Shown one piece after another: positions 22,351-33,001 of a DNA stretch of 64,000 bases. A model generated the notes under the pieces. That model was given only the letters and a program-made list of their open reading frames with translations. It had not been told where the DNA came from and did no database searches. This DNA comes from Symbiodinium natans (Eukaryota > Sar > Dinophyceae > Suessiales > Symbiodiniaceae). Where the stretch lies: contig CAJNDS010000721.1 in NCBI GenBank assembly GCA_905221605.1, positions 1-64,000 on the forward strand. The letters run 5' to 3'. A program made the translations under genes and the position numbers. Position 1 is the first letter of the stretch, and every line of letters begins with the position of its first letter.

Positions 22351-22570
22351 ACCAACTAGGATGGCCCTGAACACTCTCGGACGAGAGGGAACACGAGGAG
22401 GGATTGGATTCAGGGGGTCGGGCTTCGGGTCTAGTTGATCTGCTACCCGTCAGCGGGGACCATGGCAGCCTAAACCCTCCAACCTCTAAACCCTAAATCA
22501 CCTTAAGCCCTAAGCCCTAAACCCTAAACCCTAAAACCCCAACAGGCAAGGCAAAGCACTCAACCCAAAC

Positions 22571-22814
22571 CCTCAAACCCGGCGACTCCCGACCAGACGA
22601 TCGGAAGGTAGCAACGAGACCATACCTGCTGGCAGAAGAAACTATAAGGAGGACCTGCCAGTCTGGATCGCTGCTACCACGTAGTACGCGACAGACAGGC
22701 GCTCGGATTTCGATCTCACCTAGAGCAAATGGGCGCCTCAGCGCTAATCTTGGTTGAGTTATGCATGTGCCCATGTCACGAATCACCCGACTTTTACTGT
22801 CACAAATAGACCCT
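22571..22814 (-). CDS. Candidate long exon, unknown protein
   Basis: 81 open codons on the minus strand after acceptor GGATCACTTCAG, reading GSICDSKSRVIRDMGTCITQ and later RESPGLR before a GTTTGGGTT donor. Internal GTGAGA and GTATGG sites could split it into smaller exons. One of the longest open frames outside the 17-22 kb island. No domain recognised. Confidence 0.45.
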
Positions 22815-22882
22815 CTGAAGTGATCCAAAATTGCAGAGCAGCCTATTGGGACCAGAAGGCGAACTACGGAGACCGACTCAAA

Positions 22883-22980
22883 GTCCTAGCCCTAAACCCT
22901 AAACCCTAAACCCTAAACCCTAAACCCTAAACCCTAAACCCTAAACCCTAAACCCTAAACCCTAAACCCTAAACCCTAAG
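22883..22980 (+). repeat. CCCTAAA array ending in a splice acceptor-like CCCTAAG
   Basis: About 13 heptamers; the last unit changes to CCCTAAG exactly where the plus-strand open segment 22981-23075 begins. Confidence 0.9.
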
Positions 22981-23075
22981 CTGGAAAACCCAAACTTCCG
23001 GCTGGGTTGGGGCTGCTACGAAGGGAAGCTCGTCGTGAGGCTCGGCTCACTTCTGCTCAATTCGAGGGACCCTTG
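22981..23075 (+). CDS. Candidate exon between two telomeric arrays
   Basis: Immediately after ...CCCTAAACCCTAAG the frame reads LENPNFRLGWGCYEGKLVVR, then LGSLLLNSRDP, and stops being exonic at GTTTAGGG. Here both splice sites would come from the arrays themselves. Next exon not found in phase. Confidence 0.45.
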
Positions 23076-24125
23076 GTTTAGGGTTTAGGGTTTAGGGTTT
23101 AGGGTTTCGGGTTTAGGGTTTAGGGTTTAGGGTTTAGGGTTTAGGGGCTCCACCCCTAAGTCTAAATCAACCCTAAACCCTCCAGGGCTTAGAGTTGAGG
23201 GTTTTGGTCTATCAGGAATGCAAATCGTGGTAAGGCGTGAGCTGGGGAATCTATGTACCCCATAAACCCTCTAGACTCTAAACCCTATAAGCCCTATATC
23301 CCCTATAAACCTCATAAACCCTGTGAACCCTGTAAACCTTACAAGATGGCAAAGGGGCTCGGGTTTAGGGTTTAGGGTTTAGGGTTTAGGGTTTAGGGTT
23401 TAGGGTTTAGGGTTTAGGGTTTAGGGTTTAGGTTTAGCTGAATCCAACGGACCTGCGCCCGAAGTGTTCGCTGCTCGCTGTTATGTTCTAAGAAAAGAAC
23501 CGCAAGTCTGTTTTTGCCGGTTACCTAAGGACACCCTCAACCCTAAACCCTAAACCCTAAACCTACCAAATCGTAGGTTTTGAGTTCGTAAGGTCTGCTG
23601 TGAAGGCCGTTCTGGAGACCTAAGTGATGTCTGGAAGTTGGGGTTTAGGGTTTATGGCGCCTGCCTGGGTGCTTCTAGCACCTGCACCCCGTCATCGAGA
23701 CAACCCAAACCCAACTGGGCTTTAAGCGGATTGGGGCTTAGGATTCTTGAAGCCCTAAACCCTGCACCCTAAACCCTAAACCCTGAACCCTGAACCCTGA
23801 ACCCTTAACCACCCTGAAAACTCAAAGCAAAATCGGGCTGAGGGTCTAGTGCCAGTCTAGGGCCTACAGTAAGCCCTTGGCTGCACTCAGGAGGGTAGCC
23901 ATAAGTCAAACTTTTAGCTGCCTTAATAAAAAACCCAGCAAACCCAAAAAAGGTAAGGATCTAAAGTTACAGTAAAGTATCACAAAGAACTGTACCCTAA
24001 ACCCTAAACCCTAAACCCTAAACCCTAAAACCCTAAACCCTAAACCCTAGACCCTAGACCCTAAACCCTAAACCCTAAACCCTAAACCCTAAACCGAAGC
24101 TGTCTGTCACCAGACTGCGGCTCAC
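23076..24125. other. Array-rich stretch without well supported gene
   Basis: TTTAGGG arrays at 23076-23148 and 23359-23435, CCCTAAA arrays at 23753-23810 and 23993-24095, CCCTATA-like decay at 23270-23340, and a family B element at 23892-23980. A short plus-strand ATG frame (MAPAWVLLAPAPRHRDNPNP, 23654) is possible but unsupported. Confidence 0.5.
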
Positions 24126-24352
24126 CAAGTAGGGCGCGCAGCGATGCCGACATGCTTTCCAGGACGTGACCGGTGCCTACTGGGGGTAGTGTAGGGCTTT
24201 CTCCTACATCCTGAAATATTTCCCGCCAAAACCCAGTAACCCTAAACCCTAAAGCCTAAACCCTAAACCCTAGACCCTAAACCCTAAACCCTAAACCTCA
24301 CTCCCCCACCCCCTTTAAGCACCGGTACTGCCGGTGAGCTGGAAGCAATGAC
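24126..24352 (-). CDS. Candidate two-exon gene fragment, unknown protein
   Basis: Exon 24297-24352 follows a strong acceptor (CGTTCTTCTATGTCCGTGCAG) and reads VIASSSPAVPVLKGGGGV before a GTTTAGGG donor. Exon 24126-24179 (acceptor ACTACCCCCAG, donor GTGAGC) reads RHRSRPGKHVGIAARPT in matching phase. The intron opens with telomere repeat. Function unknown. Confidence 0.45.
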
Positions 24353-24847
24353 CTGCACGGACATAGAAGAACGATTGTGAAGCGAAGACGCTGTCCCACG
24401 GCTCATGATCATAGGGTTTAGGGTTTAGGGTTTAGGGTTTAGGGTTTAGGGTTTAGGGTTTAGGGTTTAGGGTTTAGGGTTTAGGGTTTAGGGTTTAGGG
24501 TTTAGGGTTCCGGGTTTAGGGTTTAGGGCAAGTTTAGGGTGCGGCTCTGAGAATTTGCCAAGATATGGGCACCTGTCGGATTCCTAAAGTAAGGGCAGTA
24601 AGGGTTTTCGTATTCCGAAACCCGAAGCCCTAGACTCTAAGGCCCTGAACCTAAAGCAACTCAGCGCCTAGGGGCCCAGATTGGTGACCAAACCCGCAAA
24701 ATTCGGAAGTCTACACCCTACTCGACCGTGCATGGGAAGTTACAAGTGTGTACCTCTGAAGTTACAAGTTAGTTCTTAGTACAGGTATAACCCGAAACAA
24801 GGGCGCGTAACCGAAACCCGTGCAGATGCTCTGATGCTCGCCAATAC

Positions 24848-24849
<2 letters not shown>

Positions 24850-24880
<31 letters not shown>

Positions 24881-25020
24881 CATACACATACATACATGCA
24901 TACACACGTACGTACGTACATACATGCATACATGCATACATACATACAAATACATATATATATATATGTATATGTTACATATATATATATACATACATAT
25001 ATATATATATATATATATGT
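24850..25020 (+). repeat. Microsatellites (TA)n/(CATA)n/(CGTA)n
   Basis: Alternating TA and CATA blocks with a short CGTACGTACGTA segment near 24906. Tyr/Ile-rich frames here are artefacts. Confidence 0.95.
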
Positions 25021-25049
25021 AATGCCTGATTACTGCAACTTAAATTCAG

Positions 25050-25157
25050 TTCCTTGACGAGCCGTGGGGGCACATCATGCTCCGTTGCCGATTTGCTCGC
25101 CCCCTTCCAAGATTCCAGGTACAACTGCCGCATGCTTGGTCAACCACTCGACTTTAG
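25050..25157 (+). CDS. Candidate exon, unknown protein
   Basis: After acceptor GCAACTTAAATTCAG the frame reads FLDEPWGHIMLRCRFARPLP. It either splices at GTACAACTG (exon end 25118, phase 0) or runs on to a TAG at 25155. Located between a microsatellite and a TTTAGGG array. Confidence 0.4.
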   Translation, partial: FLDEPWGHIMLRCRFARPLPRFQVQLPHAWSTTRL

Positions 25158-25588
25158 GTAGTTTAGGGTTTAGGGTTTAGGGTTTAGGGATTAGGGTTTA
25201 GGGATTAGGGTTTAGGGTTTAGGCTTTAGGGTTTAAGGTTTAGGGTTCGGGGACTGGCCACAACCCTGTTCACGGTTCAGAGAGCTGCCGCTAAACCCTT
25301 GACTGTAAATCCCTACTTCTAACCGCCTTCTCAAGTAAGCAGAAACAACTGAGGCTGAGGCTTCAGGATATCCTACTGCCGCTTAGAAGAGAACCAGTTA
25401 TAGAAGCCCATAAAGGTTGCTTATGTTGATAACAGGGGGGATGTAGGGTTTCTAACTCCTAAGAGTTAGTAGTACGTTTGGAACAGGAAACCTAGACCCC
25501 CCCTAAACCCTAAACCCTAATCCTCAACCCCAAACCCTAAACCCTAAACCCCAAATCCTAGATAACCCCCCCCCTCCCCCCCCCCAAG

Positions 25589-25651
25589 CTTCCAAGGACA
25601 TAGTCCGACTTCAGCTTGGAGACCTTAACCCTCGGAGCCTTGAGGCCTGGC
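25589..25651 (+). CDS. Candidate exon, unknown protein
   Basis: Acceptor is a C-tract ending CCCAAG; the segment reads SKDIVRLQLGDLNPRSLEAW and ends at a GTTTAGG donor. Typical layout: C-rich array on the 5' side, TTTAGGG array on the 3' side. Confidence 0.4.
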
Positions 25652-26037
25652 GTTTAGGTTTAGGTTTAGGGTTTAGGGTTTAGGGTTTAGGGTTTAGGGT
25701 TTAGGGTTTAGGGTTCGGGTTCAGAGTTCATCGTTTAGGCTTCTCTGACCTCAAAAAAATGCTTGAGGCCAAAATTTTTGAGGCCCCTGGGAATCACGGT
25801 GGGAGACCTGTGCTTGGACATAGTCTCCCTTTTGGTTAGGGGATAGGATTAGGGGGACCCTTGGGGATATAGATCCTCTGCATAAGGTCCCTGTTTAAGA
25901 GATCCTGAAGGGGGTTAAACAGTGTTCCCTGTTGAGGGCCCCCTTACCCTGCCTAGGATAGGTTTTCTTAGACAGTCCACACCCAAAACTCCTTAGGGTG
26001 TAGGGTTAGGTCTTAGGGACCAGGGTTTAAACCGAAC

Positions 26038-26128
26038 TAAATCATGGTTGGAATAGCATTAAAAAATATATTTCTACTCCTTATTGAGTTTAAGCACCCT
26101 TAAAAAACGTAAAATGTTACCCACTATG
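26038..26128 (+). repeat. Dispersed repeat family A, copy 3
   Basis: Shares ATTGAGTTTAAG.ACCCTTAA and GTAAAATGTTACC.ACTATGACAAAG with copies near 7.96 and 8.87 kb. Confidence 0.7.
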
Positions 26129-26374
26129 ACAAAGCTAACAAGTGCTGGGGTCTAGATCACATTACCACAAACCTCTTGCCTCAACTCGGGGCTTGTCGCC
26201 TTGAGGCGGTCAGCGCAAGGCTCGTACAACCCCGCCCTAAACCCTAAACCCTAAACCCTAAACCCTAAACCCTAAACCCTAAACCCTAAACCCTAAGCCC
26301 TAAGCCCTAAACCCTAAACCTTAAACCCTAAGCCCTAAACCCTAAACCCTAAACCCAAATTCTAAACACCACAG

Positions 26375-26492
26375 TTCCTTAAGCATGCGGAGTTGGTGCA
26401 GGCCGACAACATCGCCACAAGTAGAACAAATGATGGCAGATGCAAAGGAGACTCTTTGCCTGGCCACGATGAGCCTTCCGAGGGTTGCCCTT
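26375..26492 (+). CDS. Candidate exon, unknown protein
   Basis: Following TTCTAAACACCACAG the frame reads FLKHAELVQADNIATSRTND, then GRCKGDSLPGHDEPSEG. Donors GTTGCC (exon end 26483) or GTTTTG (26492) give the same phase. Composition is strongly protein-like. No domain recognised. Confidence 0.45.
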
Positions 26493-27191
26493 GTTTTGTT
26501 TTTAGGGTTTAGGCTTTAGGGTTTAGGGTTTGGGGTTTAGGGTTTAGGGTTTAGGGTTAGGAAGACCTCCAAATCCGAGGGGTTGCTCTTTTCAAATGTA
26601 GGGTTTAGGGCTTAAGGTTTAGGGTTGAGGGCTTGGGAAGACCTCGAACCTCTGAGCCTTGAACCCTGGCGAAGGGTTTAGGGTTTAGGGTTTGGGGTAT
26701 AGGGTTTAGGGTTTAGGGTTTCGGGTTTAGGGTTTAGAGTTTGGGGTTCAGGGTTCAGGGTTTAGGGTTTAGGGTTTCGGGTTTAGGGCTCTTTAGGAAT
26801 TCGCGTTCAAAGTCTGGTGGCCTCCTAAGCTCTCCTGCTACCCTACATCCCTGCATCCCCAAGACGGGTGCACATATTTCTTTTGGCCCCTTGATGCTTT
26901 TGTTTTGCCTTTTGTTTTTTTGTTTGGGGGGGGGGGGAGGGTAGGCTTTAGGTTTTAGGGTTTAGGGTTCAGGGTTCGAGGTTTTTTCCTGGTTTTCTAC
27001 CTTTTTCTGCTTTTGTTGGGGGGGGGGGGGGGGGGAGGCTTTAGGTTTTAGGGTTCAGGGTGCACGGTTCGAGGTTTTTCTCTGGTTTTCTACTAGAAAA
27101 TAGGGCCAAAAAACAAAGGCCAACAGCAAAAAGGAAAAAACGCAAAAACAGTGCAAAAAAATGGTCCCAAACCCCCCCCCCCCCCCCCAAG

Positions 27192-27266
27192 AATGACGTG
27201 GTGACTGCTTTCATCTACGCCTTGCACAGCCTCGATGAAGCCCATGCAGGCGAAGCCGTACCCTAA
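27192..27266 (+). CDS. Candidate terminal exon, unknown protein
   Basis: A C-tract acceptor (CCCCAAG) is followed by NDVVTAFIYALHSLDEAHAG, then EAVP and a TAA that belongs to the first CCCTAAA unit of the next array. A GC donor before GCGAAG is an alternative. Confidence 0.4.
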   Translation, partial: NDVVTAFIYALHSLDEAHAGEAVP

Positions 27267-27465
27267 ACCTAAACCCTAAACCCTAAATCCTAGACCTTAA
27301 ACCCTAAACCCTAAACCCAAAACCTAAACCCTAAACCCTAAACCCCAAACCCGAAACCCTAAACCCTAACCCTAAACCCTAAACCCTAAATCCTAAACGG
27401 AAGAACGTGCTGACCATCTGAACGTGCTGACCATCTGAAAGTAATGGGTAGTCAGTGGTCAGTTC

Positions 27466-27566
27466 TCTAAATTACAGTCACTTGCTGAGTACCAAATTAA
27501 TAAGTGGGGCCGCCGTATTACAAGGACCCCCCAGGAAAACCACAATTTAGAGAAAATCACCATGTA
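27466..27566 (+). repeat. Inverted-repeat element, family F
   Basis: TTCTCTAAATTA near 27466 pairs with CACAATTTAGAGAA near 27548. Sibling copies are near 59070-59150 and 60715-60802, where GGGTCCC..GGGACC extends the stem. Confidence 0.6.
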
Positions 27567-27722
27567 TGCTTTTGCAGAGGATCTGAACTCGGAACATCTC
27601 AGGGTTCAGGGTTTAGGCCTAAACCCCAAACCCTAAACCCTAAACCCTGAACCCTAAACCCTAAACCCTAAACCCTAAACCCTAAACCCTAAACCCTATT
27701 CGAATTTTTGAGGGCCCTCTAG

Positions 27723-27825
27723 TACCCGCTCTCTGGGATGCGGCCACCGTTACGGAGACCCAACCCTCGCGGCTCGATCCGAAGCTTGGCATCAGCAGAA
27801 GAATCTTCGGTTTCAGATTGTTGAG
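27723..27825 (+). CDS. Candidate exon, unknown protein
   Basis: Between a CCCTAAA array and a TTTAGGG array. Acceptor GGCCCTCTAG, then TRSLGCGHRYGDPTLAARSE and AWHQQKNLRFQIVE directly before GTTTAGGG. Thirty-four codons; phase 2 in, 0 out. A second frame and the opposite strand are also partly open. Confidence 0.4.
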
Positions 27826-28247
27826 GTTTAGGGTTTAGGGTTTAGGGTTTAGGGTTTAGGGTTTAGGGTTTGGGGCTTTTAGGGCTTATAGGGCTTATAG
27901 GGCTTATAGGGCTTAAGGTTAAGGGGCTACGGCTACGGTTTAAAGTTTAGGGAAGCTCTGGCCAATGTTGGGTCCCAACAAACAAGAGTAAGCCTGAAAC
28001 ATGTCAAAGGGAAAAAGGGGGCTCCTGGGCTGCCCAGTAAGCTAGGCTTAAAAAGGGTGCACTCTTTTTGCTTCAAGGGGTTTATAAGGGAACTTAAACT
28101 CCCTTTTACCCTAAACCCTAAACCCTAAACCCTAAACCCTAAACCCTAAACCCTAAACCCTAAACGCTAAACGCTAAACGCTAAACGCTAAACCCTAATG
28201 GGTACTACTGGGTATCCTAAGGATCTTTCCAACTCCTGGACATCTAG

Positions 28248-28290
28248 CCTCTGGGAGCAAAGAACTGGCTCCTGGGAGCAAAGAGCTGAG
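28248..28290 (+). CDS. Candidate small exon with internal repeat
   Basis: Acceptor CCTGGACATCTAG; reads SGSKELAPGSKEL, an imperfect 6-residue duplication also visible in the DNA (CTGGGAGCAAAGA twice). Donor GTTTTTTTTGGG. Confidence 0.3.
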
Positions 28291-28315
28291 GTTTTTTTTG
28301 GGCTTCGGGCTTGGG

Positions 28316-28980
28316 GGTTTAGGGTTTAGGGTTAGGGTTTAGGGTTTAGGGTTTAGGGTTTAGGGTTTAGGGTTTAGGGTTTAGGGTTTAGGGTTTAGGG
28401 TTTAGGGTTTAGGGTTTAGGGCCTTAGGGTTTAGGGTTTAGGGTTCGGGCTTCAGGGGCGGAAGGGGTCTGCGACAAGTGGTGCTTGCTGTTGCTAGGCA
28501 AGGTTCAGGGAAAGTGTAGAAGCCCTAAGAGCCCATGTACCCAAATAGGGAATATAGGGTTTAGGGTTTAGGGTTGTACTTCCTATTTAAGGACCTTGGG
28601 GGCCCAGTATACAATACTTAGGTAGGGAATACTTGGGCCTTAAAGTGCTTCCTATATAGCTGAGTTGTGCTTTAAACCCTTTGAAAACCATTTATGCCTA
28701 GGTTCCCTTATAAAGAAAGAAGGGAAATCATAAAATGCCCCGAAGCACAACCCAGATAAGGACTTTGGGAACCCAGTATATATAATAGTAAGGTACATGG
28801 AACCTTAGGGAAAGGTATCATAGCGCTGAACCTTGAAAGCTCTCGACGTTCGGTGTCCAGCGTCTTGTTTTAGGGTTTAGGGTTTAGGGTTCAGGGTTCA
28901 GGGTTCAGGGTTCAGGGTTTAGGGTTGAGGGCTTAGGGCTTAGGGTTTCGGGTTCAGGGTTTAGGGTTTAGACAGGTTTG
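28316..28980. other. Array-rich stretch without supported gene
   Basis: Long TTTAGGG array (28316-28445), unique sequence 28446-28850 with short direct repeats of ACTTTGGGAACCCAGTATA type (near 28590 and 28755), then TTCAGGG/TTTAGGG variants to 28970. Confidence 0.5.
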
Positions 28981-29046
28981 ATGTCTGAAGCCATTGCTGT
29001 GACTCGATTTGGACTCGAAGCTTTAAATGTTTACCGCTCGCAAGAG
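28981..29046 (+). CDS. Candidate first coding exon (ATG), unknown protein
   Basis: ATG at 28981 opens MSEAIAVTRFGLEALNVYRS QE and meets a GTGTGACG donor in phase 0. A TTTAGGG array lies just upstream, so any promoter would overlap it. Next exon not assigned with confidence. Confidence 0.4.
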
Positions 29047-29049
29047 GTG

Positions 29050-30030
29050 TGACGTCTCTGCATCCACCGTCGGAAGCGACCGCCTAGGAACACCAACCCT
29101 GCACCCCTAAACCCTAAACCCTAAGCCCTAAGCCCTAAGCCCTAAACCCTAAGCCCTAAGCCCTAAGCGCTACTGCCGGGTAACAGTCGTGACTGTCGCT
29201 TCTTGGCTTAGGGGTTTCGGGCTTAGGGTAAGTTCTGATTGTTAAACGAGGAGATGTAAGGGGGCTAAGTAGAATTTAATTTTCCCTAAGCCCCACACCC
29301 TAAACCCTCCCTTAAGCATCTACAATACCAAGCTAAGTCTCCCTACCCAAAATCCCTGAAACCCTGAAGCCCTGAAGCCCTGAAACCCTGAACCCTAAAC
29401 CCTAAACCAGAAACCCTAAACCCTAAACCCTAAACCGCAAAAACCCAGGGATCGACTAATACCAAGTTGCAGGTTTCAGGGGTCCGAAAACCGTGATTTT
29501 CAGCCCGTAGGGCTTAGGGTTTAGGGTTTACGGTTCAGGGTTCACTGGAGTGGTGGCAGATTTTCGGTAAACGGTGCAGGGTTTAGGGCTTGGGTGAAAG
29601 CTCTAAGCTCCTCGGGTTTAGGGTTTAGGGTTTAGGGTTTAGGGTTTAGGGATAAGGGTTTAGGGTTTAGGGCCTCTTCGGCCTGGGGTGCTTTGCTTGA
29701 CCAGCGACCGCATGTAGGGTTTAGGGTTTAGGATTTAGGGTTTAGGGTTTAGGGTCTGCATGGACAACCTGATAAACTCCTAAGCGCTGATCTCAACTGT
29801 GTCTGGCATGACAAAGAGGGCTAGGGTTCAGGGCTTAGAGCTTAGGATTTTCAGAGGATTCTGTCGTCCGCAAACAGGGGTACAGGGTTGAGTTTAGCGT
29901 TATGAGGGAACCTAACGCAAAAAACAAGAACCTAAACCCTAAACCCTGAATCCCAAACCCCAAACCCAAAACCCCTAAACCCACCCTAAACCCTAAAGCC
30001 TGAACCCCAAACCCTAAACCCTAAACCCCT
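29050..30030. other. Array-rich stretch, minor exon candidates only
   Basis: Arrays alternate with short spacers. A plus-strand segment near 29530-29552 (GSLEWWQIF, donor GTAAAC) is possible. CCCTAAG, CCCTGAA and GGATAAGGG variants are common. Confidence 0.4.
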
Positions 30031-30034
30031 AAAC

Positions 30035-30087
30035 CACTTTTCTCGGCGTTCCCTGGATCTGCAACGGCAGTCGGGTCTTTGTGGCAG
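30035..30087 (-). CDS. Candidate exon, unknown protein
   Basis: Minus strand, acceptor TGCCCCCTACAG, reads CHKDPTAVADPGNAEKS and ends at a GTTTAGGG donor. Upstream (in sense) is a degenerate CCCTAAA run. Another frame is also open. Confidence 0.4.
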
Positions 30088-30703
30088 CTGTAGGGGGCAT
30101 TCTCACGTGGCAACGTCTAACTTTCGGGTTTGGGGTTTTAGGGTTTCGGGGTGTTAGGGCTTTAGGGTTCTAGGGTTTTGGGGCTTCAGGGTTTTAGGGT
30201 TGGGTTTTCTGGTTTTAGGGTTTTAGGGTTTTAGGTTTTTGGGCTTGGGGTCTTAGGGGTTTGGGGTCTACGGGCTCAAGAACGCGCGTACGGCAAACCC
30301 TCCAAGACCCTCAACGCTCATCCCCAAACAAACGTGAATCACAAGTCCCAGACTTTGTGAAGGTTACAAACCTAAAACCCTGACTTCTCCAAATAACCAG
30401 TACCTATGGTTTGGAGCCACAAAAGCGTTCGAGTTAATGGTTTGCCATGGTGTTGAGATTCTGTAACTGGGCCGAGTGGCAAGATTCTGTAGGGTTCTGG
30501 CTGGCTATATGGGGGTTTCCGAAAATAGGGGGTAGCCTTTTGGGGTTCCTATAATTAGGATTACACTATTTTGGGCTATATTAAGGGCCCCCCCCCCCCC
30601 TATTGTTCAAAATCTCCATATAGAGTTTACGGCTTAGGGTCAACCCTAATGGGAGCACTAAACCTTTATCCCAAAGCCGACATACTCGTGCACTTCTCAT
30701 CAG

Positions 30704-32075
30704 ACCAACAATGCATCAGTTGCCCGTGATCGAGAATGCCAACAGCAAGGTTCATGGGTAGTTTCCGGGATGGCTGAGGGTTTAGAATTTAGGGGTTTGG
30801 GCAAAAGGGCTCAGGGTAGTGCAACTTAACTGTATCACAGACCCTATACTCTGACCCTAAACGCTAAACCCTAAACCCTAAACTCTAAACCCTAAACCCC
30901 AGCTACTCACAACTCCCAGACCCGAATTTACGCCTGACTGCTCATGGCCCTCAAGTCTGCAAAGGCCAAAACCGCCCCTCCCCCGCCCCCCCGCCCCTCC
31001 CCCCCCCCCCCCCCCCCCGCCCCTCCCACCCCCCCCCCCCCCCGCCCCTCCCCCCTCCTGCCTTCCGCCCCCCCACTCCCCCCCCCCCATGAATATAAAA
31101 AAAGATCCCTTTAAAGCCCTATTCGGATTTAGGTTTAGGGTTTAGGGTTTAGGGTTTAGGGTTTAGGGTTTCGGGTTAAGAACTGTATACTTTCAAGCCC
31201 AACTAGGGTTTAGGGTTTGAAGGTTTAGGCCATACCCGGATCAAGAACGACATAGTTGTGAAACGAGATTTGGCCGCCAAGGGCGACGCTGAGCAGCGCC
31301 AACAGGTAGGGTTAGGCGTATATTGAGGGGAACCTTTAGGGGTACAACCTTAGGGCGTTAGGGGTACAAGTCTTCATCCCTTGATACAACAAAACCACTG
31401 GCTCCTAAACCCTAAACCCTTCGGGTACTTACAAGGGCCCCAGTACGGGCCCTCGGTTAAACCCTAAACCCTAAAACCTAAACCCTAAACCCAAAACCCA
31501 AAACCCAAAACCCAAAACCCTAAACCTAACCCTAAACCCTAAATCCCTAAACCCTAACCCCTAAACCCTAAACCCCTAAACCCTAAACCCTTGTACATCC
31601 ATGCCCTGTAGAACCCCAAGGCCCACAGATCGAAACCCTTGAACATCAGGGTTGAGGGCTTAGGGTTCAGGGACTAAGGTAAGCCTTAAACCCTAAACCC
31701 CTAAACCCCCAAACCCCCAAACCCCCAAACCCCTAAACCCCTAAACCCTAAACCCTAACCCCTAAACCCTAAACCCTAAACCTCGAAGGGGCAAACGTCT
31801 ACAAAGTTTGTAATGCCTTAGGGCCTACATGGTCAGTGCTCTCAAGGGTCCCTTTTCGGGTAATTGACAGGGTCTAGGGTTGAGGGCATCTCGAAAGCAG
31901 GCTCAAGTTTTCTGTGGTCCTGCATGACAACTCGCCCATGGCCGCAGAGGGAATCTGCCTGCGACTACGCAGAGCTTCAAACACAATCAAGCGGGCCGGC
32001 GTTTCGAGCAGGGCGCGCAAAGTTGTTCGTACATCGCATGCTCGCCTACTACTGGCCCCGAAACCCGAACCCTAA
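30704..32075 (+). CDS. Candidate four-exon gene, 3' end, unknown protein
   Basis: Exon 30704-30749 (acceptor CTTCTCATCAG, donor GTTCATGG) reads TNNASVARDRECQQQ. Exon 31229-31305 (acceptor is telomeric GGTTTAG, donor GTAGGGTTAGG) reads HTRIKNDIVVKRDLAAKGDA. Exon 31436-31455 is a 20-nt microexon (GPSTGP). Exon 31901-32075 (acceptor TCTCGAAAGCAG) reads LKFSVVLHDNSPMAAEGICL and on to a TAA inside a CCCTAAA unit. All phases agree. The first intron contains a C-rich tract (30978-31090) and a TTTAGGG array. The basic last exon resembles no family I can name. Confidence 0.45.
30975..31092 (+). repeat. Cytosine-rich low-complexity tract
   Basis: Poly-C broken by CGCCCCTCC and CTTCCGCC. It gives Gly-rich frames on the minus strand, which are not genes. 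Confidence 0.95.
31310..31388 (+). repeat. Dispersed repeat family G, copy without telomeric insert
   Basis: ATATTGAGGGGAACCTTTAG, GGGTACAACCTTAGGGCGTT and CAAGTCTTCATCCCTTGA match 45040-45118. The related copy at 35318-35460 is interrupted by a telomeric array. Confidence 0.75.
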
Positions 32076-32089
32076 ACCCCGAACCCCTT

Positions 32090-32575
32090 GAACCAGTCTT
32101 ACTGAGGGGCATAAGCCCCCCAACTCACAAGTTTATCCTTGCATGGGGTTAAGGGGTTGGGGTCATATCCTCGAGGCGAACCTATAGAACCCCAACGGCC
32201 TATCTGTAATTCAGAAGCCTCTAAGACAGGAAACAACAATTGAGTAACCATGTACTTGCTTTCGTCGTCTTAAGGGGTGTCGAATAAGCAGCTCTCCATA
32301 TCTAGGCTAGCAACTAGACATAGGGTTTAGGGTTCAGGGATAAGCTGAGTATGAAATTTTAAGGTACTTTGATCAGCACCCTATATATATATATATATGT
32401 ATATATGTATATATATATACACCCAACTCCAATGGTGCATGTACCTATATCGTATATACTTGGGCCGCAGAGGGATTCAAACACAGTAGCTCTAGGCCCA
32501 AGTACACACTACGTAGGGTCATGGAGCCTTATCCCAAACCCCAAACCCGAAACCCTAAACCCTCAACCCCAAACC
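32090..32575. other. Stretch without supported gene
   Basis: Unique sequence, one short array at 32320-32340, a TA microsatellite at 32380-32420, and a hairpin-like pair ACTTGGGCC/GGCCCAAGT at 32458-32504. Confidence 0.5.
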
Positions 32576-32581
32576 CTAAAC

Positions 32582-32690
32582 CCGTATGTAATTGCACAGT
32601 CTTTTGACTTTGCAATCCTGGGGTTGGGGAGAGTACCTGCAGAACCTCCAGACCCTTCTCATCTGCCAGTGATTAGAACGCAAGAGGAAC
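32582..32690 (-). CDS. Candidate exon, unknown protein
   Basis: Minus strand. A very good acceptor (TTTTCTTTTGATTCCCAG) precedes FLLRSNHWQMRRVWRFCRYS and PQPQDCKVKRLCNYIR, ending at GTTTAGGG. A possible upstream exon at about 32783-32824 has donor GTGAGG in compatible phase. Confidence 0.45.
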
Positions 32691-32910
32691 CTGGGAATCA
32701 AAAGAAAATTATGAACAGGTTCCCTTATACCAAAAGAAGGGAAAATGAAACACATTTCCCCTGAGAACAAGATCATCCTCACCGACTGCAGCAATTTACC
32801 AAGCTTCTGTCCTCTGACCACCTGTAACAGTAGCCCTGAATGCATCCTGGGGGCCCCAAAACCCCAAACCCTGAACCCTAAACCCTAAACCCTAAACCCC
32901 TCCTCCGCAG

Positions 32911-33001
32911 CACATCCCGCACATCGAGTGACACTGCTACCAGATTCGTCGCATCTGGGCCACCCGGCGCAGCAAGAGCCCCAACTACGAAACCTTATAG
33001 G
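32911..33001 (+). CDS. Candidate exon, unknown protein
   Basis: CCCTAAACCCCTCCTCCGCAG serves as branch/pyrimidine/acceptor, then TSRTSSDTATRFVASGPPGA and ARAPTTKPYR, donor GTTCTTAAG. Thirty codons, Ser/Thr/Ala-rich. Confidence 0.45.

Noticed and set aside
24776-25022. Tyr/Ile-rich frames at 24.8-25.0 kb
   Set aside because: Simple repeats on both strands.
30878-31090. Glycine-rich protein on the minus strand
   Set aside because: C-rich low-complexity tract.
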